A model generated the notes under the pieces. It saw only the letters and a program-made list of their open reading frames with translations, was not told where the DNA came from and did no database searches. From positions 1-32,416 of the forward strand of contig NZ_JAGGLM010000024.1 of the NCBI RefSeq assembly GCF_017874415.1: a stretch of 32,416 nt of DNA, in the 5' to 3' direction. Source of the DNA: Clostridium algifaecis (GTDB lineage: Bacteria; Bacillota; Clostridia; Clostridiales; Clostridiaceae). The stretch's first letter is position 1. Each line of letters begins with the position of its first letter. Both the position numbers and the translations under genes were made by a program. Shown in pieces: positions 8,644 to 15,135 of the stretch.

Positions 8644-9657
8644 TTAATTTTCTAATTTAGCCATATCTTTTTTATCAAAATCATATTTAGCTGGCTTAAT
8701 TGGCAATCCTTTAGCTCTGGCTCTCTTTTCAAAGTACATAGTTACAAAAGGTGTTATTAATGCAGTTACAAGTACACTTGTAGCAACAATAGCTGTAGCT
8801 GAACTTGCAGTAGGTAAAAATTTTGGATTGGCCTGTGCTATTGCAAAAGGAACCGCAACTGCAGCCCCTGCAGTAGAAGATGCTGCCCATCCAGCAACTC
8901 CATCTGATTTAGTAAAGAATCTATCAACAAGACTGAGAACAGAACCAGATATTGCAACTACTGCAACTCCCATAAGTATCCCCATGAATCCTGATTTTAT
9001 AATCATTCCAAAATTCATAGTAAAACCTAATGTAACTGCGAAAAATGGAATTAAAGCTGGAACCATTACACCAAACAACTTACGAAAATCTTTATCTAAA
9101 GTTCCAAGAACAATACCTATAGCAAAAGGAATTAATGTAGATACAAGTGTTGGCCAAGGAAAAGATGCAATACCTGCAACTCCCATGGTTATCATTGTCA
9201 TAAAAGGTCCTGATTCAATACTTATAAATGGGAAACCTGCTGCATCTTCTTTTCTACCAAGCATAGTCATAAGTGCTGCATAGAGTCCACCATTTGTTTC
9301 ATTAAAAGATGCTATAATTGCTAATACAGAAAGGCCCGAAAAAACCCCTGCTTTAATTCCATTCACTGGCAACAAATGTGAAGCAATTACACCCAATACT
9401 CCAGCAAGAAAAACCTTTACAATTAACAGAGAAAGACCTTTTTTTGCAATATATCCAGAAGTACGTAAATCAATAGTAGTTCCAACAGATAAAAACCATA
9501 CAAATAATATAACTGATGTTCCTGTTAAATAACTTCCTGTAAATCCTCCAAAGAATTTACTAGCATTTGGAAATAATGTTTTAATTAAAACTCCAAGGAA
9601 TAGAGGTACAATCATCATACCTCCAGGTATTTTTTCTATACTTTTCTTAATTTTCAT
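8644..9657 (-). CDS. kdgT: 2-keto-3-deoxygluconate permease
   Basis: Proton-coupled importer of 2-keto-3-deoxygluconate in the cytoplasmic membrane. It has 337 residues and about ten hydrophobic segments. Family-typical features include the N-terminal EKIPGGMMIVPLFLG, an SFNETNGGLYAALM segment near the middle and a GWAASSTAGAAVAVP segment toward the C-terminus. The ATG is preceded by AAGGAG. It follows kduI after 176 bases containing two palindromic GGAGGTAC-type repeats, and precedes yhcH. Imported KDG would join the product of the UxaA and KduD routes encoded nearby. Confidence 0.94.
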   Translation of the reverse strand: MKIKKSIEKIPGGMMIVPLFLGVLIKTLFPNASKFFGGFTGSYLTGTSVILFVWFLSVGTTIDLRTSGYIAKKGLSLLIVKVFLAGVLGVIASHLLPVNGIKAGVFSGLSVLAIIASFNETNGGLYAALMTMLGRKEDAAGFPFISIESGPFMTMITMGVAGIASFPWPTLVSTLIPFAIGIVLGTLDKDFRKLFGVMVPALIPFFAVTLGFTMNFGMIIKSGFMGILMGVAVVAISGSVLSLVDRFFTKSDGVAGWAASSTAGAAVAVPFAIAQANPKFLPTASSATAIVATSVLVTALITPFVTMYFEKRARAKGLPIKPAKYDFDKKDMAKLEN

Positions 9658-9673
9658 AATTATACTCCTTTTT

Positions 9674-9688
9674 ATTAAACGTTATCAT
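9674..9688 (-). promoter_or_regulatory. Operator-like element in the kdgT leader
   Basis: On the minus strand this reads ATGATAACGTTTAAT, with a palindromic core AACGTT typical of LacI/CcpA-family sites. The same 15 bases occur on the plus strand at the crt promoter (29205-29219). It lies 17 bases before the kdgT ATG. It departs from the consensus cre site in the right half, so the regulator is unclear. Confidence 0.3.
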
Positions 9689-9724
9689 TGCATTATCATT
9701 AAGTTTTATTTATAATTTCTATTA

Positions 9725-9801
9725 GAGGTACCTCCAATTAATCTTCCATTTAGGCTTATACTTGGACATATTTTAACCTAATTCATAAGGAGGTACTCCT
9801 T
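9725..9801. repeat. Pair of GGAGGTAC-type palindromes between kduI and kdgT
   Basis: GAGGTACCTC (9725-9734) is a perfect 10-base palindrome. AAGGAGGTACTCCTT (9787-9801) has 6-base arms around GTA. GTACCTCC of the first and GGAGGTAC of the second are also inverted relative to each other, so either local hairpins or one larger stem can form in kduI-kdgT mRNA. There is no T-run, so it is not a classic terminator. Confidence 0.5.
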
Positions 9802-9833
9802 ACTTTATCTCATGATTAATAATTATTCTAAAA

Positions 9834-10664
9834 CTACTTTAAATCTTTAGTTTCTATATTATCCATATCATCAAAATCTTTATTTTCTCCACACATTCCC
9901 CATATAAAAGTATAATTACTTGTTCCAATACCAGCATGAATTGACCAACTTGGAGAAATTACTGCTTGTTCATTCGCCATTACTATGTGCCTTGTTTCAT
10001 TAGGTTGTCCCATTAGGTGGAATACTCTTTGATCTTCTGGTAAATCAAAATAGAAATATACTTCCATTCTGCGTTCATGAGTATGACAAGGCATACTGTT
10101 CCAGCCGCTTCCTTCTTTCAACATAGTTACTCCCATAGATAACTGACAACTTTCACAAACTTCAGGATGAATAAACTTATATATTGTACGTTTATTCATA
10201 TTCTTTTGATCGCCTAATTCTGCAGTTACTGCCATACTTCTATCAATTTTAACAGTTTGATATGTTTTATGAGCAGGTACAGAATTTATATAAAATTTTG
10301 CACAATTATTCTTGTCATCTGATGCAAATACTACATCTTTAGTTCCTTTTCCTATATATAGTCCTTCATATTTATTTAATTTATATTCTTTGCCATCTAA
10401 AGTAACAGTTCCTGGGCCGCCTACATTAATAACTCCCATTTCTCTTCTCTGAAGAAAATAGTCAGCTCTTAATTCATCTCCTGCTTTTAAAGTAAGTTTA
10501 TTATCTACAGGATTAGCTCCACCAAATATTATTCTATCTACATGGCTGTATGTTAAACTTATTTCATCCTTTATAAATATCTTTTCCTGTAAATAATTTT
10601 TTCTTAATTCTGAAGTATCATACTTTTTTGAATCATCTGGATGATTTGCATATCTTGTTTCCAT
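9834..10664 (-). CDS. kduI: 5-keto-4-deoxyuronate isomerase (4-deoxy-L-threo-5-hexosulose-uronate ketol-isomerase)
   Basis: Zinc enzyme of pectin and glycosaminoglycan catabolism. It converts the 4-deoxy-5-keto-uronate released by unsaturated uronyl hydrolases to 3-deoxy-D-glycero-2,5-hexodiulosonate, the substrate of KduD. The length of 276 is standard. Cupin metal ligands are visible: H194 and H196 in MPCHTHERRMEVYFYF, E201 in the same segment, and H243 in SPSWSIHAG. The ATG is preceded by AGGAGG. It is first in kduI-kdgT-yhcH. Its promoter lies about 210 bases upstream and closely matches that of kduD. Assignment is secure. Confidence 0.96.
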   Translation of the reverse strand: METRYANHPDDSKKYDTSELRKNYLQEKIFIKDEISLTYSHVDRIIFGGANPVDNKLTLKAGDELRADYFLQRREMGVINVGGPGTVTLDGKEYKLNKYEGLYIGKGTKDVVFASDDKNNCAKFYINSVPAHKTYQTVKIDRSMAVTAELGDQKNMNKRTIYKFIHPEVCESCQLSMGVTMLKEGSGWNSMPCHTHERRMEVYFYFDLPEDQRVFHLMGQPNETRHIVMANEQAVISPSWSIHAGIGTSNYTFIWGMCGENKDFDDMDNIETKDLK

Positions 10665-10853
10665 AATATTCCTCCTAATATTTTAATTATAAAATTTAAC
10701 TATCTTTAAGATAATAGTTATCTTATTAAAATTAATACGTCACCGTTTACAATTTTTACATCTCTTAACTAATAAAAAATGTAAAATATATCACATACAA
10801 CTAGTCCATAATTTTTATTCATATTACTTAATGATATTATTCATAATGTGGAT
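10665..10853 (-). promoter_or_regulatory. Long potentially structured kduI leader
   Basis: The promoter at 10882-10910 implies a leader of about 210 bases. It contains TTTTACAT / ATGTAAAA arms (10754-10761, 10779-10786). It also has a tight AAGATAA-TAG-TTATCTT hairpin (10708-10724), which overlaps an alternative AACTAT/ATAGTT pairing (10698-10703, 10714-10719). No known riboswitch class was recognised. Confidence 0.3.
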
Positions 10854-10872
10854 TGTTATTTCGTATAATGAA
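10854..10872 (-). promoter_or_regulatory. Candidate operator at the kduI transcription start
   Basis: On the minus strand it starts TTCATTATACGAAATAACA, 9 bases after the -10 box. The kduD promoter has TTCATAATACGATATTATG at exactly the same position. The kduI copy is only partly symmetrical. The neighbouring IclR-type regulator is the natural candidate to bind it. Confidence 0.5.
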
Positions 10873-10881
10873 CTTACTATT

Positions 10882-10910
10882 ATTATACAAAATTGAATTT
10901 CATTTTTCAA
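10882..10910 (-). promoter_or_regulatory. kduI promoter
   Basis: On the minus strand TTGAAA (10905-10910), a 17-base spacer and TATAAT (10882-10887). The -35, spacer length, -10 and downstream operator distance are identical to those of kduD. Confidence 0.7.
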
Positions 10911-10936
10911 GTGATTATAAAAATATTTTATAAAAT

Positions 10937-10973
10937 AAAAAAAACTTGATTATAATTAATTTCTATAACCAAG
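10937..10973 (-). terminator. Intrinsic terminator overlapping the end of the IclR gene
   Basis: On the minus strand CTTGGTTATA (10964-10973) pairs with TATAATCAAG (10945-10954), followed by eight T (10937-10944). The 5' arm lies in the last codons of the gene. Confidence 0.75.
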
Positions 10974-11717
10974 CTCTTCTGATATTTTTTTTGAATATTT
11001 TAAAATCAAATGTGAAATATTAGATAATTTTTCTTCACTAAAACTTATAGTAGAACATGATACACTAACTGCACCACAAATTTTGCTTTTATAATCTTTA
11101 AGTACTGCACCTACACATACTATACCAACTTCAACTTCCTGATTATCTAAAGCATATTCTTTCAATTTAATATCTTTTAGACTTTTTCTTAATTTACTAA
11201 GATCAACTATAGTATTGTCTGTATATTTCTTTATGTCACTTTTACTCCATATATTCTGAACTTCCTCATCTGTCAATTCAGACATTATAGCTTTTCCCAT
11301 AGCTGTACAATACATAGGCTTGCTCATACCTATTCTTGTATACATCATTATAGATTTTTGCGGTTCAACTTTAGCTACGTAAACTATCTCATTATTTTCC
11401 CTAACAGCTAAATGAACTACTTCTCCAGTTTCCTCCATTAATTTTTTTAAGTATGGTTGAGCAACAGATACCAAATCCATTTTTTCAATCTTCTTGCTTC
11501 CAAGTTTAAATAATTTCAGAGTTAAACTGTATTTATTTGTACTGTGATTTTGTGTTATATAACCTTTATACATCAAAGTATTTATCAGTCTATATACCGT
11601 ACTTTTATGCAAATTTACTTTTTCACTTATCTCTGTAATTCCAAGGCCTTCTTCATAATCAGATAATGATTCCAAAATACAAAGTGCCCTATCTACAGAT
11701 TGAACCAATTCTTGCAT
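10956..11717 (-). CDS. IclR-family transcriptional regulator (KdgR-like by context)
   Basis: 253 residues. The N-terminal winged helix-turn-helix (about 5-70) has the recognition segment NLHKSTVYRLINTL, and the C-terminal IclR effector-binding domain includes GKAIMSELTDEE and the terminal CGAVSVSCSTISFSEEKL. The ATG has an AAAGGAG site. It is flanked by kduI and kduD, and IclR-type regulators named KdgR control pectin/KDG genes in several bacteria. It is therefore the best candidate for the element shared by the kduI and kduD promoters. The effector could be KDG or a keto-deoxy-uronate; neither is shown by sequence. It has its own promoter and terminator. Confidence 0.9.
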   Translation of the reverse strand: MQELVQSVDRALCILESLSDYEEGLGITEISEKVNLHKSTVYRLINTLMYKGYITQNHSTNKYSLTLKLFKLGSKKIEKMDLVSVAQPYLKKLMEETGEVVHLAVRENNEIVYVAKVEPQKSIMMYTRIGMSKPMYCTAMGKAIMSELTDEEVQNIWSKSDIKKYTDNTIVDLSKLRKSLKDIKLKEYALDNQEVEVGIVCVGAVLKDYKSKICGAVSVSCSTISFSEEKLSNISHLILKYSKKISEELGYRN

Positions 11718-11769
11718 TTAATTTTTCTCCTTTGAATTCACATATTTTATCTATAGTTACATATATTAT

Positions 11770-11798
11770 ATTGTATCAATTCTAATTTATTACTTCAA
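11770..11798 (-). promoter_or_regulatory. Putative promoter of the IclR-family gene
   Basis: On the minus strand TTGAAG (11793-11798), 17 bases, TACAAT (11770-11775), about 53 bases before the ATG. Confidence 0.45.
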
Positions 11799-11902
11799 TA
11801 CCCTATATTTTTTAATTCCATTTTGCTATATTATTTAGATGAAAGATTTATCAGCATGCATACTATATAGTTTAATATAATCACTTTTTAAGGCTAATAT
11901 TA

Positions 11903-11916
11903 TGTTAACGTTAACA
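11903..11916. promoter_or_regulatory. Perfect palindrome TGTTAACGTTAACA, cre- or LacI-type site
   Basis: A perfect 14-base palindrome with central CG. It fits the general cre pattern TG-N2-A-N-CG-N-T-N2-CA and shares its TGTTAACG half with the uxa operators. It lies about 105 bases upstream of the IclR gene promoter and beyond the end of the KimA-type gene, an unusual distance for direct repression. Confidence 0.4.
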
Positions 11917-11947
11917 GTTATATAATATATACAGTAAATATTGTAAG

Positions 11948-11999
11948 GTAACAAAATCTATAATCTAACTTCTCTTGTTAAACCATAGATTTCGTTAAC
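11948..11999 (-). terminator. Possible terminator of the KimA/APC permease gene
   Basis: AAATCTAT (11954-11961) and ATAGATTT (11985-11992) form the stem, extended by an imperfect GTAAC/GTTAAC base. On the minus strand it starts 18 bases beyond the stop codon. Only four T lie within or after the 3' arm, so it is a moderate candidate. Confidence 0.4.
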
Positions 12000-12016
12000 A
12001 GATTTATTCTTTAAAT

Positions 12017-13858
12017 TTATTTTTCAAATATTATATAAGGAACTGTTACTATAGCAATATTCCTTCTTTTTAAAAGCATAGTCTTAATAAAAAGTGCAGT
12101 CTGATTATGTAATATGTTTCCCCACCACTTTGTAACCACAAACTGAGGAAGAACTACAGTTACAGTATCTTTTGATCCAGCTGCATATTCTTCTGACTCT
12201 ATAAACTTTACAAGAGGCCCTACAATACTCCTATACGGAGACTTTTTTACTATTATAGGTATTCCTACATCATACTTGTCCCACTTTTCCAAAAGTTTTT
12301 TTGTAGCCATATCATCTACAGATACATGGAATACTATTATATTGTCCGATATGGTTCTCGCATAATTCAATGCTTTTAAAAATGATTTATTTAATGTATC
12401 TATTGGAACTATTACGTACCTTTTTTGTTCATCATAATTTATCTCTTTTGGTTTCTCATCTAAAGGAAGCTTAAGCTGTCTTGCGACTTCCGAATAATGT
12501 TTCTTTATACTAATCATGCAATATACAATTAATGGTATAAGGACAAGAACTATCCACGCACCATCTAAAAACTTAGTTACTCCAAGTATTATTGCAGTGG
12601 CAAAAGTTATAAATGCACCCATTCCATTTATAGCCGCTTTATGAAGCCAACCTTTTTCTTTTCTTCTTGCCCACCTTATTAGCATGCCTGATTGAGAAAG
12701 TGTAAATGATATAAATACTCCAACTGCATAAAGTGGCATCAAATAGTGAGTTTCGCCTTTAAATAGAACAACTAACAATCCTGATATTACTCCAAGAACT
12801 ATTATTCCATTAGAATATCCAAGCCTTTTGCCTCTCTTTGCAAATTGCCTTGGTGCAAATCCATCTCTAGCTATATATGCAAGAAGCATTGGTAATCCAG
12901 AAAACGCCGTATTACTAGCCATTATAAGTATAATTGCCGTCGTTGTCTGAATTATATAAAACATTATGTTATTGCCAAATACTTGTGATGCAATCTGAGC
13001 CACAACCGTCACCTGTGAATTAGGCACTGCATGATATAATGTAGCTAAATATGATAATCCTCCAAATACTAAAAATACAACAAGTGAAAGTAGTTCAAGT
13101 ACAGCTTTTGCGTTTTTCTGTGATGGTTCCTTAAAATTAGGTATTCCATTACTTACTGCTTCTATACCAGTTAATGCTGTACACCCTGATGAGAACGCTC
13201 TTAAAAATAAAAATAGAGTTATATCTCCAGTAACTTTAGGTATACTATAATGTGAAACAGGAACATATCCAAATAACTTTACCTTACATATTCCCCATAC
13301 TATCATAGTAAGTATCGCTATTATAAATATATATGTAGGAACTCCAAACATTTTAGATGATTCTTTAACACCTCTTAGATTCCCAATTGTCATAAACAAT
13401 ATTAAAAGTAGTGTTATTAAAATCCTATATGGAAGAAGTGATGGTGCCGCAGAAAGTACCGCTGCTGTTCCAGCAGAAGCACTAACTGCAACTGTAAGCA
13501 CATAACCAATAGTAAGTGATGAACCAGCTATAAGTCCTGGAATTGCCCCAAGGTTATCTTTTGCTACAATATATGAACCGCCGCCGCCAGGATAAGCATC
13601 TATTGTTTGTCTATATGAAAGTGTGACCATAAACATCAAGAATACAATACATAGCGCTGCAAGGAACATATATTTATAAGATAGTATTCCAAGTACCGGT
13701 ATTAATACCCATAATATTTCCTCTCCAGCATATGCTACTGATGAAATTGCATCACTCGATAATATTGGCAGTCCCCAAAAAACATTTAATTTTTCTCCCT
13801 TTAATTCTTCAGTCTTCAGACTATTTCCTATTAGAAATTCTCCTAACTTAAATTTCAT
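12017..13858 (-). CDS. APC-superfamily permease, KimA-like (potassium or amino acid transport)
   Basis: Membrane transporter of 613 residues with about 12 helices in the first 450 residues, followed by a soluble C-terminal domain (about 455-613). The N-terminal signature is GLPILSSDAISSVAYAGEEIL, and an AYPGGGGSYIVAKDNLG segment follows near residue 93. The overall organisation matches Bacillus KimA (YdaO), a potassium importer, and related proteins often annotated as amino acid permeases. A GTG three codons upstream overlaps the CACCTC/GAGGTG ribosome binding site (13865-13870), so the ATG at 13858 is chosen. Many KimA genes carry a c-di-AMP riboswitch, but the short upstream region here shows none. 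It has no obvious metabolic link to the kdu genes on either side. Substrate is not certain. Confidence 0.8.
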   Translation of the reverse strand: MKFKLGEFLIGNSLKTEELKGEKLNVFWGLPILSSDAISSVAYAGEEILWVLIPVLGILSYKYMFLAALCIVFLMFMVTLSYRQTIDAYPGGGGSYIVAKDNLGAIPGLIAGSSLTIGYVLTVAVSASAGTAAVLSAAPSLLPYRILITLLLILFMTIGNLRGVKESSKMFGVPTYIFIIAILTMIVWGICKVKLFGYVPVSHYSIPKVTGDITLFLFLRAFSSGCTALTGIEAVSNGIPNFKEPSQKNAKAVLELLSLVVFLVFGGLSYLATLYHAVPNSQVTVVAQIASQVFGNNIMFYIIQTTTAIILIMASNTAFSGLPMLLAYIARDGFAPRQFAKRGKRLGYSNGIIVLGVISGLLVVLFKGETHYLMPLYAVGVFISFTLSQSGMLIRWARRKEKGWLHKAAINGMGAFITFATAIILGVTKFLDGAWIVLVLIPLIVYCMISIKKHYSEVARQLKLPLDEKPKEINYDEQKRYVIVPIDTLNKSFLKALNYARTISDNIIVFHVSVDDMATKKLLEKWDKYDVGIPIIVKKSPYRSIVGPLVKFIESEEYAAGSKDTVTVVLPQFVVTKWWGNILHNQTALFIKTMLLKRRNIAIVTVPYIIFEK

Positions 13859-14046
13859 TTTTAGCACCTCTAAAAGTAATATAAATAAAATTGTAATGAT
13901 ATTTGATAAAATAATTTATAATTTTGCATTAAAACATAATTTTTATATTTTTATATTATAACATATTAATTAAAGAGTATCATTTTTTATCATTACTTCT
14001 TCTTATTTTACACCAATTAAATTAGGAACAAAAAGCAAAATTCAAT

Positions 14047-14097
14047 AAAAAAGGATTTATTATCAAAATTTTTATTGTGATAAATAAATCCTTTTTT
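14047..14097. terminator. Strong bidirectional terminator after kduD
   Basis: Arms AAAAAAGGATTTATTATCA (14047-14065) and its near-perfect complement (14078-14097), with A6 and T6 outer ends. On the minus strand it follows the kduD stop by 28 bases. Confidence 0.88.
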
Positions 14098-14124
14098 ATA
14101 CATAAAGAGAACTAAATTCTATTT

Positions 14125-14907
14125 CTATCTAACAAGCCATCCACCATCGACAGCCAAAATATGACCATTCACATAATCTGATGCCCTTGAGCATAAGAAA
14201 ACCATCGCTCCCATTAACTCACTTGTCTTTGCCCAGTGATTTGCTGGTATTCTTGATAATATCTCCTGATTTCTCTCTTTATCTGCTCTTATTGGTGCTG
14301 TATTTGCTGTTTCTATATATCCTGGTGCTATTGCATTTGTCTGTACATTGTACTGTGCTAACTCATTTGCAAATGCTTTTGTAATTCCTGCTACTCCATG
14401 TTTACTTGCTGTATATGGTGGTACAAATTTTCCTCCCTGGAAGCTTAGCATTGAACATACATTTATTATTTTTCCTGAGCCTTGTTTTACCATTAATGGT
14501 GCTACTGCTTTGCTTAAGTAATATACTGCATTCAAGTTTATATCTATTACTGCTTCCCAATCTTCATCTTTGTATTCAAGTAATGGTGCTCTTCTTATTG
14601 TTCCTGCATTATTTATTAATATATCTACCTTTCCAAATTTCTTAATACATTCATCTACTACTGGCTGTATGTTTTCCTTTTTACTTAGATCTGTCTGATA
14701 GAATTCTACTTTTCTGCCTTCTGCCTCTATAACTTTTCTTGTTTCATCCCATTTATCATCATAAGTAACTATAAATAAATCTGCTCCTGCTTTTGCTAAT
14801 GCTATTGCATATGCTTGTCCTAGTCCCATATTTGCTCCTGTTACTAAAGCTACTTTTCCATCTAGTTTGAAAAAGTCCATTGAAAAATTCTTTAATGATT
14901 CATCCAT
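14125..14907 (-). CDS. kduD: 2-deoxy-D-gluconate 3-dehydrogenase / 3-deoxy-hexodiulosonate reductase
   Basis: Classical short-chain dehydrogenase. It reduces the KduI product 3-deoxy-D-glycero-2,5-hexodiulosonate to 2-keto-3-deoxygluconate with NAD(P)H. The start at 14907 gives 260 residues. It has a strong GGAGAGGGAG site just upstream, whereas a longer 279-codon reading frame lacks one. The cofactor motif TGANMGLG is at 23-30, NNAG at 99-102, catalytic Ser152, Tyr165 and Lys169 (YTASK). The DGKVALVTGANMGLGQAY start is typical of KduD. It stands alone between the uxaA and kduD terminators, with a promoter and operator matching kduI 4 kb away, which points to joint control. Assignment is strong, though the SDR family is broad. 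Confidence 0.92.
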   Translation of the reverse strand: MDESLKNFSMDFFKLDGKVALVTGANMGLGQAYAIALAKAGADLFIVTYDDKWDETRKVIEAEGRKVEFYQTDLSKKENIQPVVDECIKKFGKVDILINNAGTIRRAPLLEYKDEDWEAVIDINLNAVYYLSKAVAPLMVKQGSGKIINVCSMLSFQGGKFVPPYTASKHGVAGITKAFANELAQYNVQTNAIAPGYIETANTAPIRADKERNQEILSRIPANHWAKTSELMGAMVFLCSRASDYVNGHILAVDGGWLVR

Positions 14908-14971
14908 TTTTATCTCCCTCTCCATGATAAATTTTCTTATAATATTATATTCTTTGTTTTGCATTATGATA

Positions 14972-14988
14972 CATAATATCGTATTATG
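14972..14988 (-). promoter_or_regulatory. Palindromic operator at the kduD transcription start
   Basis: CATAATATCGTATTATG has perfect 7-base arms around TCG. It begins 11 bases after the -10 box. The kduI promoter carries a degenerate copy at the same offset. Likely site of the IclR-family regulator. Confidence 0.6.
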
Positions 14989-14999
14989 AATATACTTCT

Positions 15000-15028
15000 A
15001 TTATAAATAATATTGTTCCATTTTTCAA
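15000..15028 (-). promoter_or_regulatory. kduD promoter
   Basis: On the minus strand TTGAAA (15023-15028), 17-base spacer, TATAAT (15000-15005). The first spacer bases (AATGGAA) resemble those of kduI (AATGAAA). Confidence 0.7.
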
Positions 15029-15079
15029 CTAGATATTGATAAATAAAGTATTTAAATAAACCTTTTAAAATGTACTTAT

Positions 15080-15127
15080 AAAAAATAAGTAAGCCAGGTT
15101 ATAAAAACCAGACTTACTTATTTTTTA
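15080..15127. terminator. Terminator after uxaA, bidirectional
   Basis: AAAAATAAGTAAG (15081-15093) pairs with CTTACTTATTTTT (15113-15125), with a partly paired inner GGTT/AACC. T-runs lie at both ends. It separates the uxaBA operon from the kduD promoter. Confidence 0.8.
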
Positions 15128-15135
15128 TTATATGA

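Noticed and set aside
13859-14124. Search for a c-di-AMP (ydaO) riboswitch before the KimA-type gene
   Set aside because: The stretch is short and A/T-rich, half occupied by the kduD terminator, with no conserved-looking G-rich segments.
14164-14645. Leu-rich plus-strand open frames over kduD
   Set aside because: They are antisense shadows of a clear SDR gene, have biased composition and no ribosome binding site.
14908-14964. 19-residue N-terminal extension of KduD
   Set aside because: The strong GGAGAGGGAG site directly precedes the ATG at 14907, and the shorter product matches the normal family length.
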